Shown here one piece after another: positions 1 to 8,034 of a stretch of DNA of 64,000 bases. Below the pieces are notes generated by a model. The model did not search any database. It saw only the letters and a list, made by a program, of their open reading frames with translations, and had not been told where the DNA came from. How positions within the stretch are numbered: position 1 is the stretch's first letter; each line of letters starts with the position of its first letter. Made by a program: the position numbers and the translations under genes. The stretch comes from CAJOLV01 sp045631885 (GTDB lineage Bacteria > Bacillota_I > Bacilli_A > RFN20 > CAG-826), in NCBI GenBank assembly GCA_045631885.1, contig JAZQVN010000023.1:24676-88675 (forward strand), in the 5' to 3' direction.

Positions 1-2
1 AA

Positions 3-728
3 ATCCATCCAGGCGCTGGTGGAACAGAGGCGCAGGACTGGGCGGATATGTTATACCGCATGTATGTTTTATACGCTGAATCAAACCGTTTTAAGATTGC
101 TTTAATCTCATTAGAACCTGGTGAAGAAGCTGGAATTAAGTCAGTGACCATTAGAATAAGCGGCAAAAACGCTTATGGCTTATTAAAAGGCGAAAAAGGT
201 GTCCATCGTTTAGTGAGAATATCTCCTTTTGATGCGAATAAGAGAAGACACACATCCTTTGCATCAGTTAACGTGGTTCCTGAATTTAAAGATGACAACA
301 TCGATATTCAAATTCCTGACTCTGATTTAAAAGTTGATACATATCGTAGCGGTGGTGCGGGTGGTCAAAACGTCAACAAAGTTGAAACCGCGGTGAGAAT
401 TACTCACTTACCAACCGGCATCGTTGTCTCTTGTCAAATTGAAAGAAGCCAATTATTAAACAAAGAGACTGCAATGAGCATGTTAAAAGGTAAATTATAT
501 TTACTTGAATTAGAAAAGCGTCAAAACAAGCTTAATGCAATCGTTGGAGAGAAGAAAAATATCGAATGGGGGTCTCAAATCCGTTCATATGTCTTCTGCC
601 CATACACTTTAGTAAAAGACAATAGAACAAATTACGAAGTAACAAACGTCCAAGATGTTATGAATGGTAATATCGAAGGATTCTTATATGCCTATTTACA
701 AATGGAGGCAAAGAATAATGAGCGATAA
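3..728 (+). CDS. prfB: Peptide chain release factor 2, 5' end outside the window
   Basis: Class I release factor that reads UAA and UGA and triggers peptide release in the ribosome. The frame is open from base 3, so the gene enters from the left. Visible are the start of the central domain (GAGGTEAQDWADML), the SPF stop-codon recognition motif in VRISPFD and the catalytic GGQ in SGGAGGQNVNKVET. The C-terminal part follows the family to its usual end. About a third of the protein (N-terminal domain, and the place where a programmed frameshift would sit) is missing from view. It overlaps uvrB by 11 bases. Presence of RF2 fits UGA being a stop codon here. Confidence 0.96.
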   Translation: MHPGAGGTEAQDWADMLYRMYVLYAESNRFKIALISLEPGEEAGIKSVTIRISGKNAYGLLKGEKGVHRLVRISPFDANKRRHTSFASVNVVPEFKDDNIDIQIPDSDLKVDTYRSGGAGGQNVNKVETAVRITHLPTGIVVSCQIERSQLLNKETAMSMLKGKLYLLELEKRQNKLNAIVGEKKNIEWGSQIRSYVFCPYTLVKDNRTNYEVTNVQDVMNGNIEGFLYAYLQMEAKNNER

Positions 729-2697
729 TCATCGATTTGAACTCGTTTCTTCATATAAACCCACTGGCGATCAGCCTCAAGCTATCGAGAAATTAGTGGA
801 TGGCTTTAATAATGGAAAGAAATTCCAAGTATTATTAGGTGCGACAGGCACTGGTAAGACTTTTACCATGGCCAATGTCATTCAAAACATTCAAAAACCA
901 ACACTTGTGTTGGTACATAATAAAACATTAGCGGGACAATTATATTCTGAATTCAAAGAATTATTCCCAAATAACCGTGTTGAATATTTTGTTTCTAACT
1001 TCGATTTTTATCAACCAGAAGCTTATATCCCCGCTTCCGATACATACATTGATAAAAACGCAGTGATGAATGATGAAATCGAAATGATGAGAACATCAGC
1101 AATTAACTCAGTCCTAGAAAGAAGAGACACGATTGTCGTAGCGTCAGTGGCCTCTATCTATGGTTTAACTGATCCAGATGAATATCGTAACTTAGTTTTC
1201 AATATTCGAGTTGGTGAAGAGATAAATAGACAAGAATTCTTTAAAAAACTAGTGGACGCTCAATATAAAAGAAACAATTTAGATTCCGCTCCGGGAACAT
1301 TTAGAGTTAGAGGAGACATTATTGAAATAGTGCCTGCTAATATGGAAGGAAGTTCTGTTATTCGTATCGATACTTTCGGTGATGAAATAGAGAAAATCAT
1401 GGAAGTAGACCTATTAACGGGAGAGGTAAAACACACATATAAAAATTATCCTATTTTCCCTGCATATGACCATGCTTCAACTAGGGAAAGAATTAAGGAA
1501 GCTTGCCAAACTATCTCTGAAGAACTAGATGAGAGACTCGCCTTTTTTAAAGGCGAAGGTAAACTTCTTGAAGCGGAGCGTTTAGAGAATAGAACTAGAC
1601 AAGATATGGAGAGTATGCTCGAGTTTGGAATGTGTCCAGGGATCGAGAATTACTCTCGTCATATTGATAAAAGAAAACCGGGAGAAAGACCTTGGTGTTT
1701 ATTAGATTATTTCCCAGAAGATTTCCTTTTATTTATCGATGAGTCTCATGTTACTTTCCCTCAAATTAGAGGTATGTATAATGGTGACCATTCTAGAAAG
1801 GTAACCCTTGTGGAATATGGCTTTAGACTACCATCCGCTTTAGACAATAGACCACTCAATTTTGAAGAATTCGAGGCCAAAATGCCGGTGGTTTTATGTA
1901 CAAGTGCTACTCCTGGAGATTATGAATTAGCTAAAACAGATGCTCCTGTTGTTGAGCAAATTATTCGTCCAACTGGATTACTTGATCCGCGTATTGAGGT
2001 AAGACCAACTCAAGGTCAAATTGATGACTTATTATACGAAATCAAAAAGAGAACTGAAGTCAATGAAAGAGTGATGATTGTCACCCTTACTGTTAAGATG
2101 GCGGAAGACTTAACTGCCTATTTAAAAGAAAGAGGGATTAAGGTCGTTTATCTACATCACGAGACAAAAACATTAGAAAGAACAGAGATTATTTATCAAT
2201 TAAGAAAAGGTAAATACGATGTCCTTGTTGGCATTAACCTATTAAGAGAAGGTTTGGACATCCCTGAAGTATCATTAATTTGTATTTTAGATGCAGATAA
2301 AGAAGGATTCCTCAGAAGCACACGTTCCCTCATCCAAGTTGTTGGTAGAGCAGCGAGAAATGAACACGGTTTAGTTATTATGTATGCGGATAGAATGACT
2401 GATTCTATGGCGAATGCGATTAATGAAACCGCGAGAAGAAGAGAAATTCAAGATAACTACAATCAAGAAAATGGTATTATTCCAAGGACTATTGTGAAAG
2501 AAATTAAAGCGCCAATCCATAATGTCGATGATGATTATTCAGAGACGGTCTCGCTTGTTAAACGTGGTTCACGCAGTGAGATTCAAAAACGCGTGAAAGA
2601 ATTAGAAAAAGAAATGAAACAAGCCGCGAAAGATTTGGACTTTGAAAGAGCGGCAGAACTCAGAGATATTATTCTCGAACTCAAAGCAGAATTATAA
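718..2697 (+). CDS. uvrB: UvrABC system protein B (excinuclease helicase subunit)
   Basis: Damage-verifying helicase-like subunit of nucleotide excision repair, loaded by UvrA and partnered by UvrC. The protein is 659 residues, normal for UvrB. Walker A is GATGTGKTF near residue 40, the Walker B region reads DESHV, helicase motif VI is in the QVVGRAARN stretch, and a C-terminal UVR domain (ELEKEMKQAAKDLDFERAAE) is present. The start at 718 is chosen because GGAGG lies ten bases upstream and the protein then begins like other UvrB proteins; an in-frame ATG at 664 lies inside prfB. uvrA is not adjacent. Confidence 0.97.
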   Translation: MSDNHRFELVSSYKPTGDQPQAIEKLVDGFNNGKKFQVLLGATGTGKTFTMANVIQNIQKPTLVLVHNKTLAGQLYSEFKELFPNNRVEYFVSNFDFYQPEAYIPASDTYIDKNAVMNDEIEMMRTSAINSVLERRDTIVVASVASIYGLTDPDEYRNLVFNIRVGEEINRQEFFKKLVDAQYKRNNLDSAPGTFRVRGDIIEIVPANMEGSSVIRIDTFGDEIEKIMEVDLLTGEVKHTYKNYPIFPAYDHASTRERIKEACQTISEELDERLAFFKGEGKLLEAERLENRTRQDMESMLEFGMCPGIENYSRHIDKRKPGERPWCLLDYFPEDFLLFIDESHVTFPQIRGMYNGDHSRKVTLVEYGFRLPSALDNRPLNFEEFEAKMPVVLCTSATPGDYELAKTDAPVVEQIIRPTGLLDPRIEVRPTQGQIDDLLYEIKKRTEVNERVMIVTLTVKMAEDLTAYLKERGIKVVYLHHETKTLERTEIIYQLRKGKYDVLVGINLLREGLDIPEVSLICILDADKEGFLRSTRSLIQVVGRAARNEHGLVIMYADRMTDSMANAINETARRREIQDNYNQENGIIPRTIVKEIKAPIHNVDDDYSETVSLVKRGSRSEIQKRVKELEKEMKQAAKDLDFERAAELRDIILELKAEL

Positions 2698-2714
2698 ATT
2701 CGAAAAATTTATAT

Positions 2715-2744
2715 TTGCTTTATGCATTTGATTTGGTTTAAGAT
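2715..2744 (+). promoter_or_regulatory. Probable sigma-A promoter for secG
   Basis: TTGCTT (2715-2720) and TAAGAT (2739-2744) separated by 18 bases in the gap between uvrB and secG. A GGAAG ribosome site follows just before the secG ATG. Assigned by motif only. Confidence 0.4.
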
Positions 2745-2778
2745 ATTTAGGCAATCTTAAAAGAAAGGAAGAAAAAAT

Positions 2779-3009
2779 ATGCTTCAATGGTATGACTGGA
2801 TCTTGTTAGTATTCTCAATCATCATTATCGTTCTCTGCTTATTACAAGGCGGAAAATCAGAAGGTGCTTCTGGTGCGATTACTGGTGGTGGATTAAACGT
2901 TTTCGTCAAGACCAAAGAAAGAGGCGCGGAAAAAGTAGTTTCCATCCTCACATTAATCTGTGCGATTGTCTTCTTCCTTATCACAGTCTTGATTGAAATT
3001 GCTGGATAA
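2779..3009 (+). CDS. secG: Preprotein translocase subunit SecG
   Basis: Small auxiliary subunit of the SecYEG channel in the plasma membrane. At 76 residues it has the typical SecG plan: a first membrane helix (about residues 5-24), the Gly/Ser-rich cytoplasmic loop LLQGGKSEGASGAITGGG, and a second helix (about 54-74). A GGAAG-type ribosome site sits upstream and an intrinsic terminator follows, so it is probably a monocistronic unit. In many Firmicutes secG lies next to rnr and smpB; neither is visible here. Confidence 0.93.
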   Translation: MLQWYDWILLVFSIIIIVLCLLQGGKSEGASGAITGGGLNVFVKTKERGAEKVVSILTLICAIVFFLITVLIEIAG

Positions 3010-3028
3010 CTTCCAAGATTAAAAGAAG

Positions 3029-3050
3029 AGAGCCCTTAGGGCTCTTTTCT
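3029..3050 (+). terminator. Intrinsic terminator after secG
   Basis: Stem AGAGCCC (3029-3035), loop TTA, GGGCTCT (3039-3045), then a T-rich run. It overlaps the end of the convergent minus-strand gene, which it may also serve. Confidence 0.85.
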
Positions 3051-3771
3051 ATTCGATTAATTTGATATCGTCTTCTGTACCGATTTGTTTTGGTTCGGCG
3101 TCAACCACTTCAACATTATCATTTGTTGCTGGAGGAGCATCTTCTTCGCCATCATCTTTTCTTCTGCCTTTTTTCACTTTCTTCTGTTTTGGAACAGTGA
3201 CGGCATTCATTTGTTTTTCGTGATGATCATTCGCCGCTCTTGCAATTAAGCCGATTAATTCTAAGCCGCCTAATACGATGAATAAGCCGCCGATAACGAT
3301 ATAGATAACTTTAAGCATGTCTTTAACACAGAGGAATACGATACCTGCTGTTAAGAAGATAACGCTAACGATAAAGACAACAATCCATTTCTTAAAGTTA
3401 ACTCTTTTAATCGCGAGAATAATGGTTTTAAGAATTAATACACCGCCTATGGCGATTAAAATATATGGAACTAAAGAAGAAATAACATTTCTAATGATAT
3501 CTTGATTAACTAATATAAACACTCCTACGCCTATGGCGAGACCTGCTGCTATTAATCCGGTGAATTCAACATCTGATTTAAAAGCAAGGAAGTCTAATAA
3601 GATAATTAAAAAGGCGATAGAGAACAATAGGATTGCCCAAACTAGGCAAATGTTCTTATCAAAATCATCTTCTCCGTTCGCTGCCATAATGATTGTGATT
3701 ACACCAGCGCCGATTAAGATAAAGCCGAATAATAATTGGAGCCATTTGAATTTTTCAGTAAGTTTTCTCAT
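3049..3771 (-). CDS. Multi-pass membrane protein, DUF308/HdeD-like
   Basis: A 240-residue integral membrane protein with about six hydrophobic helices in residues 10-175, several rich in Gly (IGAGVITIIMA, GGVLILKTIIL, GGLFIVLGGLELIGLIA). A charged cytoplasmic tail of about 65 residues follows, with a Lys/Arg patch (KQKKVKKGRRK) and an acidic end. The repeated paired-helix arrangement resembles DUF308 (HdeD-like) proteins, but I have no motif that proves it. It starts inside the last codons of the upstream YolD-like gene (four-base overlap), so it is the third gene of an operon with YolD and a Y-family polymerase. Function unknown. Confidence 0.8.
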   Translation of the reverse strand: MRKLTEKFKWLQLLFGFILIGAGVITIIMAANGEDDFDKNICLVWAILLFSIAFLIILLDFLAFKSDVEFTGLIAAGLAIGVGVFILVNQDIIRNVISSLVPYILIAIGGVLILKTIILAIKRVNFKKWIVVFIVSVIFLTAGIVFLCVKDMLKVIYIVIGGLFIVLGGLELIGLIARAANDHHEKQMNAVTVPKQKKVKKGRRKDDGEEDAPPATNDNVEVVDAEPKQIGTEDDIKLIE

Positions 3772-4094
3772 AATTCATCTCCTTCATTTATTGTGATGGA
3801 AACAACATCACTTAACATAATTGATTTCCTTGAGAAAAGAACAAGTTTTTTCTCATAAACATCTATCTTCTTTATTCTATCAATTATCGATAGAACTTTT
3901 CCACGGGAATAATAATCAATCGTTAATAACTCCCCATGATAATTTACGAGAATTTCGTTAATTTCCTCGGCAAAATCGGCAGATATTTTTGGTTTTTCGA
4001 TTTTTTCTTCATTTTCTTTTTGTGACTTCATTGAGAAATCTTGTTCTATTAAAGACTTGTATGGAGCCCACTTTTTGATACCTCTATCACTCAT
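3768..4094 (-). CDS. YolD-like family protein
   Basis: A 108-residue protein whose start (RGIKKWAPYKSLIEQ) matches the YolD-like signature, followed by a small beta domain (ELLTIDYYSRGKVLSIIDRI ... VVSITINEGDEL). In Bacilli, YolD-like genes are usually paired with UvrX/YqjW-type Y-family polymerases in damage-inducible operons, and that is the arrangement here: the gene overlaps the polymerase gene by four bases. The biochemical role of YolD proteins is not settled; an accessory or modulator of translesion synthesis is an inference from the pairing. Confidence 0.85.
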   Translation of the reverse strand: MSDRGIKKWAPYKSLIEQDFSMKSQKENEEKIEKPKISADFAEEINEILVNYHGELLTIDYYSRGKVLSIIDRIKKIDVYEKKLVLFSRKSIMLSDVVSITINEGDEL

Positions 4095-5344
4095 TTTCTA
4101 TGACCCCCAATCTGATTGTGTCTTTCAATAGCTGTGCTGTCTTCTGATAATGCGGACGCTCTTAATAAAATGTTCTTACCGAATTTATCTTGAATGCGGT
4201 CCATTGTCATTTGCAATTCTTGGTTATTAATTTGCTTATTTGAATCTTCAAATATATTTAACTGTTGATGACTCGCGGGTATTAGTTTTCCAAACGCTAA
4301 GCCAACTCTTCTAATTGGTTTATCCTTAATGTGTTTTTTAAATATCTCTAATAATGAGTTATATAAGACATCGGTTTCGTTTGTCGGGGCTAATAATGTC
4401 ATCTGTCTAGAGAATCCACCCATCTCTTCTTTTGAGTAACCGATATATAATCCAACTTTTTGAGCTAACTTACCTTCTTTTCTTAATCGGGAAGATAAAT
4501 CATCATTCATTTCTCTAATCACTGTTAAGACATTTTTCTTGTTGTAGTCTTTGAATAATACCTGTCCAATCGATAGACTGGTTGATTTTGGAATATATTC
4601 TTCGTGCATATCCGCTTCATCGTTGCCATTCGCGTGGTTATATAATTGTTCACCCATAACACCAAAATGCGATTCTAGGAACGATAAGTTGCATCTCGCT
4701 AAATCTCCAAGAGTATAGATGCCTAAAGCATTAAGCTTTATTTCCGTTCTTGTTCCTATTCCCCAAACCTTACTTAATGGAGTAATTGGCCATAATTTTT
4801 CAGGAACATCTTTCTTTCTCACTACCGCAATACCATTTCTTGCTTTCTTTGCATAGACATCCAATGCAACTTTAGCGAGGAAGAAGTTATCACCGATTCC
4901 TCCTGTCGCTTGTAGACCAGTTTTCTCTTTGATCGCGTTGATGATCATTTCAACAATTTGAAGTGGTGTTTTCTTATAATAAGAAACATATGTTGTTAAA
5001 TCGATAAAAGCTTCATCAATTGAATAGACAAAGATATCTTCAAAACTAACAAACTCTCCGACGATATTTACTACTTCACTAGACTTTTCAATATATCTTT
5101 CCATACGCGGGACTGCGTATATATAGTCATACCCGCGTGGTAAATCTCTTATTCTTAATCTAGAAGGGACGCCTTTGCTTTTTAAAAAGGGCGATACTGA
5201 AAGGACGATTGTATTCTTTCCTCTCTCTTTATCAGCGACAACAAGAGGAACTTTCCAAGCGTCTAAACCTCTATCCACACATTCGACGAATGAATAAAAG
5301 GCTTTTAAATCAATAACAGCAATATTTCTATTAACTTTTTTCAT
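4091..5344 (-). CDS. Y-family DNA polymerase, UvrX/DinB-like (translesion synthesis)
   Basis: Error-prone polymerase for lesion bypass. The protein begins KKVNRNIAVIDLKAFYSFVE, carrying the first catalytic Asp and the steric-gate region. The second catalytic site is YSIDEAFIDLT near residue 110. Helix-hairpin-helix residues follow (GIGTRTEIKLNALGI), then a little-finger domain. The start at 5344 matches the family; an in-frame ATG at 5410 would add 22 unrelated residues. No Shine-Dalgarno is seen. Instead TAAAAT (complement of 5353-5358) lies so that transcription would start about two bases before the ATG, with TTTAAA 17 bases upstream. I do not see an obvious SOS box. First gene of the YolD operon. 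Confidence 0.9.
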   Translation of the reverse strand: MKKVNRNIAVIDLKAFYSFVECVDRGLDAWKVPLVVADKERGKNTIVLSVSPFLKSKGVPSRLRIRDLPRGYDYIYAVPRMERYIEKSSEVVNIVGEFVSFEDIFVYSIDEAFIDLTTYVSYYKKTPLQIVEMIINAIKEKTGLQATGGIGDNFFLAKVALDVYAKKARNGIAVVRKKDVPEKLWPITPLSKVWGIGTRTEIKLNALGIYTLGDLARCNLSFLESHFGVMGEQLYNHANGNDEADMHEEYIPKSTSLSIGQVLFKDYNKKNVLTVIREMNDDLSSRLRKEGKLAQKVGLYIGYSKEEMGGFSRQMTLLAPTNETDVLYNSLLEIFKKHIKDKPIRRVGLAFGKLIPASHQQLNIFEDSNKQINNQELQMTMDRIQDKFGKNILLRASALSEDSTAIERHNQIGGHRK

Positions 5345-5466
5345 GTGCGAATATTTTACTAAGACAATTTTCTTTTTTAAATAAAAAAAGATATGCTCGT
5401 TATTTACCAATATATTGTGGTATCATTAAGACACCGATTAAAAAGGTTAAAGGAGGCGAGGATTAT

Positions 5467-6678
5467 ATGGATATAGCTGCTGTTATCATATCTGCATTAG
5501 CTCTTGTGGCGGTTATTATTTTAATTTTCCTCACTGTCAAAAAAAATAACAACCAACCGGAAGTTCAAATTGACTTAAAAGAGATTGGTGCGATTCAAAA
5601 ACAATTAGAAATGATCTCTTCTCAAATGAGAGTGGAAATTGAACTCGCGATTAAAAAAGAAATGAGTGAATATAACGCTCAAGCAATCAAGGTCAATGAA
5701 ACCAACAATGATAAATTAGAGAGATTCCAAAGAAACATTACAGAATCTTTATTACAAAGATTTGATGCTTTGAACAAACAAATCGACACCAAGTTACTTG
5801 AAATCAATAAGAAAGTTGATGAAAAGTTATCAGAAGGCTTTAAAGGCACGACTGAAACTATGGCGGAAGTCCGCGAAAGATTACAAGCCATCGATACCGC
5901 GCAGAGAAATATTGAAAAATTATCTGGCGATGTCATCTCTTTAAAACAAGTTCTTGAGGGCAATCAAACTAGAGGTCGTTATGGTGAATACCAATTAAGC
6001 ATGGTCCTCAACAGTATCTTTGGTGACGCGACTGGTTGCTATGAAGAACAATACACAATTAGAAAAACTAAGGATGGCGATGATGTCCGTGCAGACGCTG
6101 TTGTGTTCATGCCAGAACCAAACAAAATGATCTGTATTGATTCTAAATTCCCATTCCAAGATTACGCTAGATTATTAGATGCAGAAACTGAAGAAGAAAA
6201 GGAAAAATTAACAAAAGACTTCGGTTCTGCAGTGAAAAAACACATTACTGCGATAAAAGATAAATATATTATTGAAGGAAAAACTGCTCCTGAAGCATTG
6301 ATGTTTATCCCTAATGATGGAGTGTTTGCGTTCATCCATCACAACCTCGAATCAGTCGTTGATTATGCGAGAGAACAAAGGGTTATCATCACTTCCCCAA
6401 GCACCCTTCCTGCTATTTTAGTCACTATCAACATGGTTCGTATTGAAGTAGAAAGATCAAAGAATTTAGAAGAGATTAATAAGAACTTACGAATCCTTGG
6501 AAAACAATTTGGTTTATTCTCCAAAGAATGGGAATCATTCTCTCGTCAACTTGAAACAGTTACCAGAAGCAGAGAGAAACTCGATACCCGTGTTAACCGT
6601 ATCACCAATCGTTTTGACGCCATCAGCATGAATGATGAGGCTGATCAAATTGAAGAAAGTGATTCATCTGAAGATTAA
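5467..6678 (+). CDS. rmuC: DNA recombination protein RmuC
   Basis: RmuC family protein, thought to limit inversions at short inverted repeats, probably as a nuclease. The 403 residues run in the family order: an N-terminal membrane anchor (about 3-25), a long coiled coil (about 40-165), then the PD-(D/E)xK-like domain starting at the typical QTRGRYGEYQLSMVL and containing AVVFMPEPNKMICIDSKFPF. A strong AAAGGAGG ribosome site precedes the ATG. It is transcribed away from the polymerase operon, and the next gene starts two bases after its stop. Confidence 0.93.
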   Translation: MDIAAVIISALALVAVIILIFLTVKKNNNQPEVQIDLKEIGAIQKQLEMISSQMRVEIELAIKKEMSEYNAQAIKVNETNNDKLERFQRNITESLLQRFDALNKQIDTKLLEINKKVDEKLSEGFKGTTETMAEVRERLQAIDTAQRNIEKLSGDVISLKQVLEGNQTRGRYGEYQLSMVLNSIFGDATGCYEEQYTIRKTKDGDDVRADAVVFMPEPNKMICIDSKFPFQDYARLLDAETEEEKEKLTKDFGSAVKKHITAIKDKYIIEGKTAPEALMFIPNDGVFAFIHHNLESVVDYAREQRVIITSPSTLPAILVTINMVRIEVERSKNLEEINKNLRILGKQFGLFSKEWESFSRQLETVTRSREKLDTRVNRITNRFDAISMNDEADQIEESDSSED

Positions 6679-6680
6679 AT

Positions 6681-7796
6681 ATGAAAGTATATAACAAGAA
6701 CTCTTTGGTGAATATTTCTAACTCGATTCTTAAACATTTTGGAGCGGGTACTTTTCACGAAACCATCCCGGAAATTGATAGATGCCTTGTTGGCCATAAA
6801 AAAGTAGTCGCTGTTTTATTCGATGGAATGGGACAAAACATCGTTAGAAAGCATTTAAAGAATAGTTCTTTTATCCGTAGTCATTACGTGACAACAATTA
6901 ATTCCACTTTCCCTCCAACAACATCCGCTGCGACAATCTCGTTCCTCACTGGTAAATATCCAATTGAGAATGGTTGGCTCGGATGGAATGAATATTTTAA
7001 AGAGTTTGATAGAAATGTTATTCTTTTTAAGAATACTGATTATAATACCGGGGAAAAATTACCTCAAATTGATAATTTAAATATCGCTGATAAATATTTC
7101 CCAATTACTAAAATATTTGAATTAATTAAGCAAGCTAATCCAAGAGCTAATGCTTATGGTTTTTATCGTTATCCAATTGAAGAAGATGGACCTAAATTCT
7201 TAAGTCAAGGCGTTAGACAATTAAAAGAATTCCTTTCGCAAAACGAAGAATGCTTTGCGTATTTCTATTGGGATTCTCCAGATAGGGAGATGCACGCGTA
7301 TGGCATTAATTCTTGGCGAGTAAAAGCGGAAGTTCATAAAGCACAGAAGTTCCTTGAAAAAGTTGTTAAACAAAATCCTGACACTTTGTTCATCTTCCTT
7401 GCCGACCACGGACACGTTAATGTTAAGTACTTAGATATTTGTGATCATCCAGATTTATATGGATTACTCGCTAAGAAACTAACATTAGAAAAACGAACCG
7501 TGGGTATCTATGTTAAAGAGGGACAAGAGAAGAAATTCGAAAAACTATTTAACAAGTATTATTCAGAATATTTTGAACTAATATCTCGTGATGAAGTTTT
7601 GAAGAATAGAGTCTTCGGAGAAGGCACTCCTGCACCTGGAAGTCTTGATGTATTCGGTGATTATATTGCCGTCGCAAAAAGAGAATATTCGTTAATTGCT
7701 AAAAGTGAATTACATAGCCCAGATTTATTCCCTGGACACCACGCTGGTGGAACTAAAGAAGAAAGACTCATCGATGTCTCAATCTTCAATAAATAA
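6681..7796 (+). CDS. Alkaline-phosphatase-superfamily enzyme (type I phosphodiesterase/nucleotide pyrophosphatase)
   Basis: A 371-residue cytoplasmic member of the alkaline phosphatase superfamily. Metal-site residues appear in order: LFDGMG (about residue 48), the nucleophile region STFPPTTSAATISFLTG with the conserved Thr, DSPDREMHAYG, LADHGH, and the C-terminal GHHAGGTKEERLID. The substrate cannot be told; a phosphodiester or pyrophosphate bond is expected from the family. No signal peptide is present. The gene starts two bases after rmuC with no ribosome site of its own, so it is probably translationally coupled. Confidence 0.88.
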   Translation: MKVYNKNSLVNISNSILKHFGAGTFHETIPEIDRCLVGHKKVVAVLFDGMGQNIVRKHLKNSSFIRSHYVTTINSTFPPTTSAATISFLTGKYPIENGWLGWNEYFKEFDRNVILFKNTDYNTGEKLPQIDNLNIADKYFPITKIFELIKQANPRANAYGFYRYPIEEDGPKFLSQGVRQLKEFLSQNEECFAYFYWDSPDREMHAYGINSWRVKAEVHKAQKFLEKVVKQNPDTLFIFLADHGHVNVKYLDICDHPDLYGLLAKKLTLEKRTVGIYVKEGQEKKFEKLFNKYYSEYFELISRDEVLKNRVFGEGTPAPGSLDVFGDYIAVAKREYSLIAKSELHSPDLFPGHHAGGTKEERLIDVSIFNK

Positions 7797-7827
7797 GCGA
7801 AAAATACTGCAAAAACCCATTAATTTT

Positions 7828-7847
7828 AGTAAATTTTCACATTTACT
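7828..7847. repeat. Perfect inverted repeat upstream of the uracil-salvage promoter
   Basis: AGTAAAT (7828-7834), six bases, ATTTACT (7841-7847), about ten bases before the -35 hexamer of the uracil-operon promoter. It is not followed by a T-run, so it looks more like an operator than a terminator. Confidence 0.4.
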
Positions 7848-7857
7848 CAAAAATAAG

Positions 7858-7886
7858 TTGTCATCAATTACCAGTTTTGATAGAGT
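7858..7886 (+). promoter_or_regulatory. Sigma-A promoter of the uracil salvage operon
   Basis: TTGTCA (7858-7863) and TAGAGT (7881-7886) with a 17-base spacer; transcription would begin near 7893. An inverted repeat ATTGTC (7888-7893) / GACAAT (7905-7910) spans the expected start site and could be an operator. Confidence 0.6.
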
Positions 7887-7908
7887 TATTGTCAAAAGAG
7901 GTAAGACA

Positions 7909-8001
7909 ATGAAAAATAAGGTTGGACTACTAACTTTTGAAGCGTGTAGATTAAATCCTTTATTTATTCATTTCTCATCCCAAAAAATTACTCGTCTCTA
8001 G
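7909..8001 (+). CDS. Thirty-residue leader peptide of the uracil salvage operon
   Basis: A short frame encoding 30 residues (MKNKVGLLTFEACRLNPLFI..., ending KITRL). GAGG sits seven bases before its ATG, and the predicted transcription start is about 15 bases upstream. Its second half is U-rich (about 7957-7980), and its stop codon TAG (7999-8001) falls in the loop and first 3' stem base of the following terminator. A ribosome finishing this peptide would therefore block the hairpin. This is the arrangement of the enterobacterial pyrBI leader, in which UTP-dependent polymerase pausing sets read-through. Assignment rests on geometry, not homology. Confidence 0.6.
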   Translation: MKNKVGLLTFEACRLNPLFIHFSSQKITRL

Positions 8002-8016
8002 GGCGGGTATTTTTTT
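7989..8016 (+). terminator. Attenuator in front of the uracil permease gene
   Basis: Stem 7989-7997 with 8001-8009 (TACTCGTCT/GGGCGGGTA, including G-U pairs), loop 7998-8000, followed by seven T residues. It lies between the promoter and the permease gene and overlaps the stop of the leader peptide, so read-through must be regulated. Confidence 0.75.
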
Positions 8017-8034
8017 ATATTAGGAGGATATCAT

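Noticed and set aside
664..717. UvrB start at 664.
   Set aside because: The extra 18 residues are out-of-frame prfB sequence and unlike UvrB N-termini; GGAGG supports 718.
7905..7913. Possible PyrR-binding site around the leader-peptide ribosome site (AAAAGAGGTAAG).
   Set aside because: Only the GAGG core agrees with the PyrR consensus; the surrounding conserved bases and stem are missing, and the 5' half of the hairpin would lie at or before the predicted transcription start.
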